64,000 nt of DNA from Engraulis encrasicolus (GCF_034702125.1 NC_085857.1:51517238-51581237), one strand, 5' to 3'. Positions 11,101 through 23,937 are shown, counted from the stretch's first letter. Notes: a model not told the origin generated them from the sequence alone. Numbers and translations: made by a program.

Positions 11101-13749
11101 TTGGGCCAGATAAGCATTAGGTGTCTCATTTCTTTTAATTCTACAGACCAATCACCTCAAATGTACTGAAATTGTTGCAACATTACTACTCTATCTGTTT
11201 AAAATCACTTGAATAGCATAATACTTTTTTGATGGGCAGGGGGAACCCTCATATGGATAGTGACAGAAGAAAGTAAATTTTCAGTCTTGCCAAAATAAGA
11301 AATCGCCTAGATAAAATGAGGATGATGCTGTTTTCAGATGTGTAAAAACACTGGAAAAAGGATACGTTTTTAGGTTTGAATATGTGCCTTTAATCTGCAA
11401 AAACATAGTTGTGGTAACATTGTGATGTTTACATACCTAAAAATGTCAAAAAACCCATCGGTCCATTTCGGCTGAACATGTTAAGATAAAATGGGCCGCC
11501 CCTTTCAGCTAATTTGGGCCGTTTTTCCTATGGGAATTTCCATTCATATTTTCTACAAAAACAATGTGACCATTATTGAAGAGGAAGGTGTCAGGGGAGC
11601 CATTTTAATGAAATTGTGATATCTTTTTGGGAATATACAGTACAGGCCAAAAGTGTGAATTCACCTGCTTATTTAATTTATTCTCTTTATTTGTGTGGCT
11701 ATTTACATAACATATTACATTTTCAGGGAGAGCATCAAAACTGTGTTAAACCATGTATAATTATGTGCTTAACAAAAAAAAATGAAAATATATACAAAAT
11801 AAAAACAATCCTTTTTAAAAAATCAAAAAATGTCAAACAGTGACGTCAACACAGCAAAACTTAGGGCCCCACACTTTTCAACAAGCTTATTTTTCTGTCT
11901 ATTTTCAAGTAAAAACACCCAGTCACTCAAGTCAATCTTGATTTATACAAGCAATACAAGAAAGATTTTCTTGATCTGATAATGGGTCACTTGGTCAAAC
12001 ACAGCTGGTTAGGTGAAACAGTGGTACAAAAAGTGAAAGTGGAAAAACCCTGCCACAGATTCCCTACAGCACAGATTTGACCTCTCCAAGTAACTGGCTG
12101 TGACTCAATATCAGATCAAGAAAATATCTGTAAAACGCTTTTATTGGCAAGAGTTTAAAACTAGGTTTTAGGTCTCAAAATTCGAGTTCTACCATTCTAG
12201 TGAGTTATTGGAGGACTTTAACATTCAATTAAGATTGACATGACTGACTGGGTGTTTTTACTTGAAAATAGACAAAAAATAAGCTTATTGAAATGTGTGC
12301 GGCCATCAGTTGTGCAGTGTTGACGTCAGGTGGATAGACAGCTGACATTGCTAAAATAATATTTTTCGGTAAGCATATAATTCTACATGTGTTCATGCAC
12401 AGTTTGATGCCCTCCATGAAAATCCACGAAAATAAATAAAATGCATAAATGAGAAGGTGAGTCCGCCTGTACTGTATATATATATTATAGGCCTATATTG
12501 TGTTAAATAACAAACAATCCAATGTTTAGACTGCACTAGATTTCAGTCTTTTACACATGTAGCCTACAAAATCAACTTGTAAAAGGGAAAACAGCAGATG
12601 TGAATTCACTAAGAAGGGGCCAGTCCAATCTACAGTTCAAATGATACATAATAGAGCTAATGCTTCTGATTTTAGGTAGTCTTTTAGTAGCCTGCTGCAA
12701 CTCTTGTAAAGTGTCATTGCACACTTCAAAGTCAATATCATCATGACATGACTGACACTGACTGCCACCAGCCAGGGGAAATTGTGGTACTTGAGGCTAA
12801 TAATGATCAATCATGTTTAAGAGATGTGTTCACTAACTTTGCTTTTCTTGTTGTGGGATTCTCAATTTTACCATTGGAGTGAATAGGCCCATTTTAGGCC
12901 CATTTTAACTGAATGCTGGCCCATTTTACATGAATTCATACATCCAGGAAGGCACACCTGTCACTAAAACTTGTATACATTTTTTTTACATCAATCACAT
13001 CATTTTTACCATGGAATGGAAGATTATAGCTGACTTGACGCAATCAAATGAAACTTTATGGTAATTGACATTCTTCCCCATATTTCAGCAGTCTTTCTGA
13101 ATTTGCCAAAAGTGGGCCAATTTACCTGAATGCACCCTACTGTAATGTGCAGTATACAAACACGTTGGATTTTAAATAAATACCTAACAAACAAACTACA
13201 TTAATACATTTAATAAGATGAATGAATAAATGAACTACATGAAACATGATAAGGTAACGTTCATTATTTAGCATTAAGATTACATACCTGTGACACGTAG
13301 AGAGATTCCAGGCATTCCTATCCATTTCTGTTCTTCTACATTGGTTGTAATTCTACAGTAGTACTTGTGCTCTGCATCCGTTTTTTGAATGCCATGCAAG
13401 CTAAGAGAACACTTGTTATTCCACTCACTATCCCATTCCTTTCCACAGCCCACTACAACCCTGTTTTTGTATTTCTCAATGGTTGATATATCTACAAGCT
13501 TTTCAGAATCCTGATTCATCCACATTTTCTCAGTAACTGTGAGGCCACTGGGGTAGGTGTAAGAGCAGGACATGTGTACTGATGATCCCTCCAGAGCACA
13601 GATGTGTTGAGGGCTGTAGGTGATGCTCCATGTCTTGCCATGAACTGCTAAAACAATCAAAAAATATATAAACACAGTATATAGTCCTTACACAGATCTG
13701 TTGAGAACTAGGTAATGCTCCTTGCCTCACCATGAACTCACCATGAAGC

Positions 13750-13842
<93 letters not shown>

Positions 13843-13982
13843 CACGCACACACACACCATTATATATGGTTATAATCAAGTTGAAGTTGTCCACAATAAA
13901 AGTGTGACTTACCAGAGGCCACGATGAGCTGAAACAGGAACAGAGAGTGTGATATCATCATGAAAGAGTAGGGTGCCATCAT
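6930..13982 (-). CDS. Gene A: CD22/sialoadhesin-like Ig receptor with a three-tyrosine tail
   Basis: Eight exons (minus): 13982-13913 signal peptide, 13647-13288 V-set Ig, 10808-10530, 10299-10045 and 9367-9128 C2-set Ig, 7998-7893 membrane span, 7423-7393 and 7127-6930 cytoplasmic tail. All junctions are GT-AG; the joined frame is 1539 bases (512 aa). Ig exons are phase 1-1. The V domain has a B-strand Cys (HMSCSY), an E-strand Cys (KCSLS) and YYCRI on strand F. Its Arg sits where Siglecs keep the sialic-acid-binding Arg. C2 domains carry LTCxxxC and YSC. The span (LTLPLLGAALCGGAVVVICG) ends in FKR. The tail has AVYQSL, AVYHTI and VVYENL; only the last fits the ITIM consensus, and YENL also fits the YxN Grb2 site. 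Probable role: type I surface receptor on leukocytes, glycan binding possible (inference). Divergent paralogue of gene B. Exons are solid; the exact fish orthologue is unknown. Confidence 0.85.
7608..7760 (+). repeat. tRNA-derived SINE-like repeat in intron 6 of gene A
   Basis: An A-box-like word, tggcccagcggta (about 7618), and a B-box-like word, cgttcgatcccc (about 7680), are spaced as in tRNA genes. The sequence between does not fold into a clean cloverleaf by eye, so I call it a SINE head and not a functional tRNA. Confidence 0.5.
8049..8140. repeat. (GT)n microsatellite, gene A intron 5
   Basis: Interrupted GT repeat of about 90 bases between exon 5 and the membrane exon. The rest of this intron (8141-9127) holds nothing I recognise. 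Confidence 0.95.
9494..9938. mobile_element. MITE with GGCCTCGGTACGCTTGCTGC-type ends, gene A intron 4
   Basis: Left end ggccctcggtacgcttgctg and right end cagcaagcgtaccgaggccc are inverted copies. The inside is not coding. Solo ends of the same family are near 14240-14310 (cagcaagcataccgcgggcc) and 58300-58330 (cagcaagtgtatcgagggcc). No target duplication is clear. Confidence 0.65.
10873..11066 (+). repeat. tRNA-derived SINE in gene A intron 2
   Basis: A B-box-like cgttcaatcccg is followed by a body with gggactgtaaccaatgccct and a 3' module ctttggataaaagcatcagc, ending in gtaatgta repeats. This 3' module is common in teleost SINEs and recurs in this window near 22110, 53100, 53780 and (inverted) 57990. 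The right end is broken by the element at 11067. Confidence 0.75.
11065..13139. mobile_element. DNA transposon inserted in the SINE tail, itself carrying nested elements
   Basis: Inverted ends gtagggtacattcaggtaaa and tttacctgaatgcaccctac enclose about 2.07 kb. The SINE tail word tgtaat occurs on both sides and may be a 6-base target duplication, though the tail is itself repetitive. The word tgggcc recurs many times inside. No transposase frame is visible; the superfamily is not assigned. Confidence 0.7.
11636..12476. mobile_element. Nested Tc1/mariner-type MITE with palindromic core
   Basis: TA-flanked ends cagtacaggccaaaagtgtg (left) and ggtgagtccgcctgtactg (right) are inverted copies typical of teleost Tc1/mariner MITEs. 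Inside, 11841-11975 and 12110-12325 form a second inverted repeat (agcttatttttctgtctatt against the inverted copy at 12265-12295), so most of the element is a foldback. It lies within the 11065-13139 element. Confidence 0.7.
13748..13857. repeat. (CGCA)n/(CA)n microsatellite, gene A intron 1
   Basis: About 85 bases of CGCA units run into CA units, between the signal-peptide exon and the V exon. Confidence 0.95.
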
Positions 13983-14029
13983 GACTCCTGGACAAATCAC
14001 CTTCATGAATGGCTAGCCAGCAGCATTGC

Positions 14030-14212
<183 letters not shown>

Positions 14213-14326
14213 AAATTAGCATGAATTACGCAGGTTAACACGCTCAAATCGTGCCTGCGCACGTGTGTCCTACAGCAAGCATACCGCGGGCCTTATTACA
14301 ATCATGTACATGTAAAAGCAGTTTGT

Positions 14327-14442
<116 letters not shown>

Positions 14443-14954
14443 ATGCAGAGAGACATCCAAATGTGTGTGCGTAAAAATACCCTCTGTTCTGCGTTTGTGG
14501 CAATAGCATGCTTTACACCTGCCCAGACACACATATTATATCATTCTAGTTCAAAACACAGACGTAAGCAGAACACCTTGTACTGTAGGTGAAAAGATAA
14601 TTCCTATTACAACATCAACTAGTATGCTATTATATGCATGCTGCTACAATTGCTTATACCCAGCAACTTGTCGGTTGATATTTATGCGAGCTAAACAGAC
14701 AGACACAAGGAGCACAATGACTGAGAGTAGTGGGTGAATTAAACACACTGGAAAACACGCACACACGCACAGACAATTTAAGATACACCCAGACCAAAAC
14801 CCTAACCCTATCAAATGTGGTGTTTTTTTTAGGAAAAACAATCTTTGAAATAATAAAAAAAAATCTTGATAGAACATAATTGGAACATGGCTGTGGCAAC
14901 ATAGCCTCGCCCACGATCCTATGTACTTCCGCCAAGAGACTTGGCTCGGAGCCC

Positions 14955-15600
14955 TATCTCACGCCTTTCGTAAAGTCTTCACGAAAATAATAGATTCATT
15001 TTTGTGGTGTATTCACGTTATTGCCCGCCTTTCGTAAAGGCTTCACGAAAATAATAGATTAATTTTCACGCTGCCTATTCACTTGAATTGCCCCACTGCT
15101 GCTATGGTTATCCAAGCGTCTGCAGGGGCGGGGAGGGGGTGCTGACAGAACACTGCTGATACACTCGGGACTCACTAATTCGACGCCCTTTCAGTACTTA
15201 CGCCTTATGTCCCCTAAACCTAAACCTAAACCTAACCCTAACCTTAACCTTACTTAACCCTAAACCTAACCCTAACCCTAACCTTAACCCTAACCTTAAC
15301 CCTAACCTTGACCCTAAACCTAACCCTAAATTGCTTGTTTGAAATGTTTGATTACCATGTGACGGTAGGCTACCGAAAGGGCATCAAACTAGTGGGTCGC
15401 TAGGCAACAGTTGGGCAATTCTAGTGAATAGGCAGCGTTTCGTTGCCCTACCACGAAAAACGGGCAATAACGTGAATGCACCACGAAAATTAATCTATTT
15501 TTTTCGTGAATACGTCACGAAATAAACAGGCAATAACATGAATGCACCACGAAAATTAATCATTTTTTTTTCGTGAATACTTCACGAAATGAGTGAGATA
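14955..15600. mobile_element. Foldback element with telomere-like (CCCTAA) core
   Basis: Long imperfect inverted arms start at tatctca (14955) and end at tgagata (15600). Each arm contains two copies of a unit with the words tcacgaaaataatagatt and ttcacgttattgccc. The centre, about 15210-15330, is an irregular array of CCCTAA, CCTAAA and CCTTAA units, a degenerate form of the vertebrate telomere repeat. No coding frame. Confidence 0.7.
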
Positions 15601-15860
15601 CGGTTGTGGCTCGGCACTACGTCTGGTAACTGTTTTCTGTGGAGCGATGTTGAGCGGCAGGATTTGGCCGGTGTTCTGACAAACAGTCCTACATTGTCAT
15701 TTTATCCTATGGTAGGATGTTCTGTCAGACACGTCTGTTAAACGGTCCTACATCGCCAAAGATAGATGTCAGACATGTTTGTTCAACAACTTATCCTAAT
15801 TTTTTCCGAAAATTTCCTTCCCACTTCCTGCAACCGCGTCAGATCAAACAACCTCCAGAC

Positions 15861-16413
15861 CAGTGTTAATTTTGTCAGCTTTTTTTGATTTAGTCGTAGT
15901 CTTAGTCACAATGACGAAAATCAATTTTAGTCTTAGTCATATTTCAGTCATTGCCTTCCCAATTTAGTCTTAGTCTTTGTCTAAATGACGAAAATCAATT
16001 TTAGTCTTAGTCAATTTTTAGTCATTTTAGTCATTTTAGTCAACACTGTACATAATAGAACTTCTCCACACACTGCTTCTCTTTTTGAACATATATCATT
16101 GACTGGACAGAATAAACCTTCTCCGCGCACTGCTTCTCTTTTTAACATGTACGTATGACACTGTTCAGAATGAAACTTCTTCACACACGTCTTCTCTTTT
16201 TCTCTATTGTATTTAACAGCAGTGATAATTTAGTCAGTTTTTTTTAATTTAGTCTTAGTCTTAGTCACAATGACGAAAATCAATTTTAGTTTTAGTCATA
16301 TTTTAGTCATTGCCTTCCCAATTTAGTCTTAGTCTTAGTCTAAATGACGAAAATCAAAAAAGGGCTTTGACGAAATATTTTAGTCATAGTCATGGTTGAC
16401 GAAATTAACACTG
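15861..16413. mobile_element. hAT MITE (CAGTGTTAATTTTGTC family)
   Basis: It begins CAGTGTTAATTTTGTC, ends GACGAAATTAACACTG, and is flanked by a perfect 8-base duplication, ctccagac (15853-15860 and 16414-16421). The interior repeats the word tagtcttagtc and its relatives many times. A larger relative lies at 42844-44672. Confidence 0.9.
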
Positions 16414-16421
16414 CTCCAGAC

Positions 16422-19400
16422 TGTGAATACCATGAAAAAGTAGTATTATGGGGTGCTCAGGACCAGGCTAGTGGGAACATAGAGCTGTGGGCAGATAACG
16501 CACGTCCATGTAAAATAAAGATTGTTTATTTATTTAATCAGATGGTTTGTTTATTCATTTATGTGTTTGCTTTTCCTTAGTGTTAATTTGTGGAATGAGA
16601 TATGATCAGAGCAAGCTTTGAGCCATGTCAATGACAACACCCTTTAACTTGTGAATTATTGCTTCAGTTAAGATGACGACATGGACTCACAGAAAGTGAT
16701 GGTGGCAAAGATACTCACCTAATGCCACAGATTGCATACCACAGAATAGGGACATTTTTATTGTCAATGCGTTACATGCTATTTTGCCATCACTAGTCAT
16801 AATACACTGTAATGTCAAACTGTTTACTGTATTTTTCCCTTTGAATGTATATTAAGCATGATTCGCCGGAAATTATTTACCCTTTTCGAACATAATTATG
16901 TCCAAATCAAATAGAAAGGCTTAGCTTAACATGGAGTCAGTTGGGCAGCGTAATGATTTGGGAGTGGATGCTGAAAAGTGTTGCCAGCTTGTATCCCATC
17001 CAGGACTGGCTCCAGGACTTTAAGAAACACGACAGGCCTACTAGTTCTCCGAGTAAAGACACACTAAAACATTGATTGTAATACATAAGCCTATAACAGG
17101 GGTGATAGTGAAAAAAAATCCTGAGCCTGAACTTTTTCCCCTGCTCTAACGACGACGACAAGATACTGCATAGTGACGTAACATAGGCCTATTTTGACAC
17201 ATTATTCAAACATTTAATAGCCTGTGTATGACCATTATTCAAGCCTGATAATAGAAGAAAACCCTGAACCTGTAACACTTTGAGATAAGAATAACCTAAT
17301 GGGTAATTATTATCAATGTTTTTATTTTTGCAAACTCTGTCAAGCCTGAAATCAGGCATGGAGCCTGAATACTATCAGCCCTGCTATAAGGTGACCAAAC
17401 GTCCGTATTTTCCAGGACATGTCCTGATTTTACTACCGGTCCTGGGCGTCCCGGGATATTTTATGAAAGGATTGAAATGTCCTGGATTTTCATGTCAATG
17501 AAACATTAAAAATCCTTTAGGTAACAAATAACACGCAGGTTTACTAGAGCCTGCATTTCAAATAAATTCGATGTCATCATGTCAGGGCCAGGGAACACAA
17601 TTCCAACCCTTTCATTTTCCGTAGCCTGGTATGCTTCTCACTTGTATCATGCGCCACATTACGCACCTGACGTAGCAATACTACGCAAGAATATTGCCAC
17701 GCTCGCGGTGGTAGACTATAAAATTATAAACTCGAACCCATAGAGGAACACTCAAACGGCACTGCATGGGCGCACTAGGTGTAAGAGCGTCTGTCCCGTG
17801 TCTCCTTTTCCAAATGAAGGAGCTATTAGACAGAAAACCATTCGAGCACTTGTGAACACAGGTTCATTATCGGCGAGTTGTGGGGAAACTACAGGCACAA
17901 AGTGAGGCATCGCGGCTGAGTGCATTGTGCGCAAATCAGATATTTAACAGATAGCCTTAATAGAATAGCAGAAAAATTAAAAAGAAATCAACTACTGGAT
18001 GAAGCTTAGATAAAACGATCCAATGAAAGATGAAAAAGGCTGAAGAAGATGAAATGTAATGACATACAATTTGTGTAAACACCAGCACAGTATTGCATGT
18101 GTTATTCCAAGTCAATGCATCTATGGCCCTTTCACATGATTATCGAATCCATGAACACATCTCAATGCTACATTTAGTAATGGCCAATCTGGGTTCATCA
18201 TTAGTTATGGTCCAGTGCCACTAGGCTATTCCAAATTACCTGGGTTTACCTAAAGATCATGTCATTTGGAATATGTGGCACTGGATTCTAAACTGATGAA
18301 TTCAGGTTGTCCATCACTGTATTGTGTAACATAAATTAGAATATCCATACATCACTAAATAAATAAATAAATATTACAAATAATACCCCCCACCCCTAAA
18401 TTATCTCTGTCCATTCTTTAAAAAAAATAATTGCCGAAATTTGTTTTCAGCTTGCACACTTTGCGCGATCACATTTCTTTTTGGTGCCCTATAATAGGCT
18501 ATAGGCTATTGTGCCCCTGTATAGTATTGAGTCTACTGACGCCCCTGAGCTGATGGTTTAGTTGTTTTGCTCTGTTTGTTTGATTCAAATGTCTTCTTAG
18601 AGACCGGCACACAATTTAGATGGGTGATTTAGTGGTGCATCCATAATATACACTGAGCCCCTGCTAATTGTATTATGGGGGGTAGGGGTGAAGGGCTGGT
18701 CTATGCCAAACATAGCAAGGTCGGTTTGTGGTCTCAGTCCAGCCCTGATCCCATCCATTGTTTAGTGCCCATAAGCAAGGCAAAAAACCATGGAGGTAGT
18801 ATAAGAACTGGAGAGAGTGAATAAGTCCTGCCCCAGTCATTTCAATGGAGAATGCTAGGCTAGTGAATTCAGCCAAAATTGAATGAATTTTTCAGCTTCA
18901 AACATGGAGTTTCATGGACCTCATTTCTGCCAACAGTTTACTCAGCCAACAGTTAACTCAGCCAACAGTTACTGACTGCTGGTTGACCAGAAAGCTATAG
19001 AAGACGGGCATTGGATGCATGGAGCTATTATAAGGTGCCCAACCACAGACCTACATAGGTCTGTGTGCCCAGCACTAAACTTGCGCACCCACCAATCATA
19101 AGTGGGGTCGGAAATGCAAATTTGTGAAAATGGCGACGAGAAAGTGCCTTGCTAATTGGCGAAGCTAAATAGCCAAATCCTGAGCCCCTGCACCTATCCC
19201 CACATTTCAAAAGGGATTGCAGTGCAACCATACCCTTACCTGGCAGCTAAATAATTGTAAAACGCTTTGGATAATTTATGAAACTATAATGCGATGTATA
19301 AACATAATTTTACTGACCGTCTTCAAAAGGATTAGAGATGAGACATGGTTCACTTTACCTGTCTTGATGCTGCTGAACTTTGTTCCCTTGTCCCGCTGTC

Positions 19401-19765
19401 TTGTGTTTAATGTCCTAATCTTGTAGAGAGAACACATTGTTCTACAGAAGAGTATCACTACGATCATTTCCTCACACACACACACACACACACCTATTAC
19501 AGTGAATTAGCACATTGACACTACTTCCCTAAATCCGGCGTTGATGACACGCTACAATTGTACCTTACTAGAGCGATGTGCAGCGAAACTGAAAGGGGTC
19601 AGTTGTTTCAGGCCCAGAGAGGAGGGGGAAGGGCAGAATTAGGTCCTCATTACATTTTCGTTATTTGGGGAGGGGGCTTTCAGATTACTTTGTCCTGGGC
19701 CCAGTCAAAGCTGTCAGCAATCCTGTCTGTGACTAATTTAGAAGTCTGTTGAAGGCTTATAGTTG
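16422..19765. other. Intergenic, no gene recognised
   Basis: 17390-17500 holds a teleost-like dispersed word (gtgaccaaacgtccgtattt). 18590-18760 repeats the cacaatttagatggg vocabulary seen at 5935-6545. 19612-19712 is a copy of a dispersed unit rich in gggccc (related to 46138-46262 and 50446-50566). Open frames here are short and have no recognised domain. Confidence 0.5.
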
Positions 19766-19780
19766 AGAGAGAGAGAGAGG

Positions 19781-19859
<79 letters not shown>
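19766..19859. repeat. (GA)n microsatellite
   Basis: About 94 bases of GA units inside a segment that has an inverted relative at 23530-23830. Confidence 0.95.
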
Positions 19860-19861
<2 letters not shown>

Positions 19862-20449
19862 GGGATGGAAAGCAATACAGTATCTTGTGCATAGAGGTAG
19901 AAAATAACACTATAGAGGACACAGCAATTTGCGACAGCACTGGGAAATGGCAGATGGAGCTTCCCAACTTCCGTAGGTAGTGTAGGTACCTTCAGGCCAT
20001 GGAGAACACACCCACCCCTGTCAAAAAATTGACTAAAACTGTGTGAATATGAAGTAACACATTAATCAAAGACCAGATTTGAAATGTCAGGCTAAATATC
20101 TACTTAAATCATATGAGTCGATAAAATACATTTAAAAATCAAATAATATATTTTATGAACATAGTTAGCAACACACTTCAATTGTCCTTGTATAGTGTGT
20201 TGATGGACATTTTCACATGATTAAGCCATTTTTGACAGAGGTGAGCCTCGTTCTCCGTTAATTTCCATTTCTCTGATCTACCTACAGATAATGGCCGCTA
20301 CAGATTGCCGTAAAAAGGGGGGCGGGGTCACCTCTAGTGTTATTTTCTACCTCTATGATCTTGTGCCTCATCAGTCATTGCAGAGAACATTATGGCCCCT
20401 AAAGGGCGCAGCTGAGCAGTGACCTTCTATTAGGGGTGGCTGATGATGT

Positions 20450-22145
20450 CATCACGGTATACATCATTTAGGGCGTTCATGATGGCGTATTTTTGACGAG
20501 GTTGAAAATTTGCTAGGCAGCGAGCATGCTCACTGTGTCCGCGTGAAGCATCCTGGTTAGAATTGCCGTTCACGACGCAGTTGAAGGGAGTGACCTCTGC
20601 TTGGCAGTCGTAACAAATGGCATTGAACCATCGCGGGAACAAAAGTTTTGTCAAGCAGCCACGCAGTAACAAAAACCTACTGCGCTGGGCAGAAGACCTC
20701 CTCCATGATGTGAGGAATCTGCCGTGATTGGTGTTGATAGCTCATGTGATTCATGTGTGTGTGTAGTTGAACGTGCTTCATTTTCTACATGCTGAAATGC
20801 ATTTCATGCTCAAATGCAGCATACTCAGAGTGGTATCATCCATATGTATGGTCGCACAACCCACTTACAACAGTAAAAAAGAGAAACAAACCACCCTGTC
20901 GTCACATGCTCCATCTTCGCCACGTTAGGAGTGTATGCCGTTGGTTACAAAAACACTGCTATTCCGCACTGCGCTTGTTCGACGGATAGAGTAGTGATTG
21001 CGCACCTGGCTTCCAATCGTGATGACCCCGGTTCGAAACTGCATCGGAACACAGGAAGTCTTTAGTTGCTGATGGTGAATTTGGAAACAGATATGTTGCG
21101 AGTGACTCGTGTTGTCTCTAATGTATGAAAGTGAAGAAATAGAGTGGCCGTTTTGGTTGGGGCGCTATGGTAAAGCTACATATTGAACACCTGGGTTCAA
21201 TCCCTGCAAGATGGATTGGCGCTCTTATGTCTTTTTAAAACTGTCCTATCTGAATGACGACTTTGGTCCCAAAACACAAAATGAAAAGCGAGTACTAGGC
21301 TAATTAACTGAATTATTACATGGAACAGATGCCAAATCATCATAAGTTTGACGAAGAGTCGAACCTTAATCCTCCGAGTGTAAAAGCCTGTGTCTCTACC
21401 TCAAGACCATCGAATTTCTTTTTGACTAGGAGAGAGAGTCTGGGAATGTCCAAGCATGTGCCAACGTCGGTAAGCGCGTCATGGAATTAGCGCAGTGATG
21501 ATTTCATTCCACGAGAGGGCGACGTGGTACACCCGCTGTCAAAAAAGGTAGATCCACCCACAGACCTATAGATCCACCTTCTTTGCCGCTGTTGAAATCT
21601 CGTCGTCCTGATGTGTCCAGCTTGGTTGCGACGCAGTTATCCCCTCCTTTTTAAGACCAAGCAAATCACGTTTTGATCAAATCTTTTCCTGCGTAGTTGC
21701 GTCCGAGCCTAATGTTTTACAGTAATGACAACGGATTGAAATATATATGAATAAGTAAAGAAATTAAGTCAATGAATATATTAAGTTTTTGCATTTGTGT
21801 GTGAAAAAAATGCATGAAAGAAAGAAAAAAAAACGATTTACCTTTAACCATAGTCACAAGCCATGCTAAAATATATGATCATTTGTGGTTTGCGTGGTCA
21901 CCCCAAAAAAAAACATGAACGCTTATCTGCAGCCGTGGTGTTATGGTTAGGGAGTTGGGCTGAAGATCACTGAGTTGCAGGTTTGAATCCCACCCTTAGA
22001 CCCACCTCCCCCTACACCTCCATCCATGACTGAAGTGGTCTTGAGCAAGGCACCTAACCCCATTGCTAACCCCTAACTAACATTGCTCCAAGGACTGTCA
22101 GCAATATATGTGTTGGATAAAAGATAAAAGTAATTTAATGAATAA
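20450..22145. other. Intergenic with tRNA-like SINE fragments
   Basis: Three short tRNA-like heads are visible by their B-box words: ccggttcgaaact (about 21030), gggttcaatccctg (about 21193) and, inverted, gagtcgaacctt (about 21356). A longer SINE occupies 21933-22140. I see no protein-coding exon and no complete cloverleaf. Confidence 0.4.
21933..22140 (+). repeat. tRNA-derived SINE
   Basis: The body has a B-box-like aggtttgaatccc followed by ttgagcaaggcacctaaccc and a shortened 3' ttggataaaag module. Same family as 10873-11066 and 52965-53136. Confidence 0.7.
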
Positions 22146-22382
22146 TTATAAACCGTGGTAAAACCATGGTTAGTTTTCAGCGTAAAACCATGGTTCAATT
22201 TATAGTTAAACCTAGTAAAACCAAAAACCAATGCCAAACCATGCTCAAAAAACTGAAATCATGGTATACCATGGTCGATTTTCGTAAGGGACATGACTGG
22301 CGAAGGGGGACATGCAAAGCAGTGTGGAGAGGTAATGAATTTATAACCAAAGGCAATTGTCAATATTGCACATTGAATACAA

Positions 22383-22567
22383 GGTGACTTGCTAAGGACT
22401 TGGAAAAAATAAGACTTGGACTTGGACTTGACTTAGCTTTGGCATGACTTGGACTTGGACTTGACTTGGTCAAATGTGCCGTAACTTGTGACTTGACTCG
22501 GACTTGATTGGAAGGACTTGAGACTTACTTGCGACTTGCAAATTAGTGACTTGGTCCCATCTCTGGT
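22383..22567. repeat. Dispersed repeat of gacttggacttg units
   Basis: About 185 bases built from gacttg/ggactt words, ending in gacttggtcccatctctg. The word composition is typical of a widespread teleost interspersed repeat; class not assigned. Confidence 0.5.
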
Positions 22568-22639
22568 GTATACTACAGATGTGTCTACTCCGTGTATCAG
22601 TGCAATCATCCCACACGCACACAAAACTTTATAAGGCGT

Positions 22640-23239
22640 GCATTAAAGAAATAACATGTACAATACTGTCGCCTGCTCTGTATATAGTCAAGAGGAAACC
22701 TCTAATAGGTGACTAGAGTACACTCACCACTACTCAGCACACATACAACCCATACATCAAATAGACAAACAACATTCATGTAACAAACAACATTCATATG
22801 TATTAACAAACAACATTTTGCCATTGTGCGCAGAGTACACTAATCTTTACATAATACACACAAAAACTGACAGTAGGCCTTAACATCAAATGAACTAAAT
22901 CTTACTCTTGAGGAAGATTTATTAAAGAGGAAGAGAAGGCATGCCAGCCTTTGATACAGGTCATATCGTCCATCTTCCAACACACAGGCAAAACTTTATA
23001 AGACATTCATTAAAACGTCAGATAATCTTCTGGCCATACAATTATAACTAAATAAATAAAACATCAATTACATAAAATAAACCTTCCCCTTGTGTTCTTT
23101 GTACTATATAGTCAAGAGAAAGGGAAGTGCATGTATAGGCCTCTGTATCAGGACGTGAGGACTATACTACGCTCACACACACGATGGAACGGACAACATC
23201 CCACGTCACGTCAAACCTGACAACAGCCAGCCAGCCAGC

Positions 23240-23323
<84 letters not shown>
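22640..23323. repeat. Left arm of a long inverted duplication (partner 31398-32160)
   Basis: The segment includes a (TC)n tract at 23243-23323 and, to its left, words such as cttgactatatac and aacaaacaacattcatatg. They recur in inverse order and strand around a (GA)n tract at 31399-31513 and on to about 32160 (for example gaatgttgtttgtttattta). The match is diverged with indels. The midpoint of the two arms is near 27.4 kb, between genes A and B. Confidence 0.65.
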
Positions 23324-23326
<3 letters not shown>

Positions 23327-23529
23327 GTTATGTATTGTATGGAGGGGCTTTTCAGATGAAAGCTGTCTGAAGTCCTATGTACAAATATGTAAGCCTACAG
23401 TACACCAACTCGCACAGATAGTCTAGAAAAACGTTTATGGGTTTTGGACAATTCATTCATTCAATCATTTATTCATTCATTCATTCATTTATATTTTTTA
23501 CCAGTCACCATTACTGTGAAAGAGTGATG

Positions 23530-23830
23530 AGGCCTGTACTGTGATGATGTCATCAGCCACCACTAACAGACAATCACTGCTCAGCTGCTCCCTCTAGGGG
23601 CCATGATGTTCTTTGCGATGACTGATGTGGCACAAGATACTTTTTCACGACCCATCGACCATCCCAACTCTCTATCTGTCTCTGTCGCTTTCTCTCTTTC
23701 TCTCTTTTTTCTGCATTATTCAAAGTTATCTGTCTATTATTCTAACAACAATAAGCATTCAACAGACCTTTACATTAGTCACAGACAGGGCCACTGACAG
23801 CGTTGACCAGATCCAGGATAAGTTGGTACA
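23530..23830. repeat. Inverted copy of the 19690-20450 segment
   Basis: 23538-23635 (gatgtcatcagccacc ... ggcacaagatac) is the inverse of about 20365-20450. 23750-23815 (ttcaacagacctttacatta, gtcacagacagggcc) is the inverse of about 19700-19760. The spacers differ in length. Confidence 0.65.
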
Positions 23831-23937
23831 TTTTTTAAGTTAACCTTGAACCTGTGTTTAATCAGCTAGTACAAGAGCCTCTAAACTAAATGACACATAC
23901 GGGCCATCTATTAACATACTTACTATATCCTGTAGGT

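Noticed and set aside
20978..21050. Possible functional tRNA gene
   Set aside because: A and B box words are present, but I cannot pair the acceptor and anticodon stems; SINE head is more likely.
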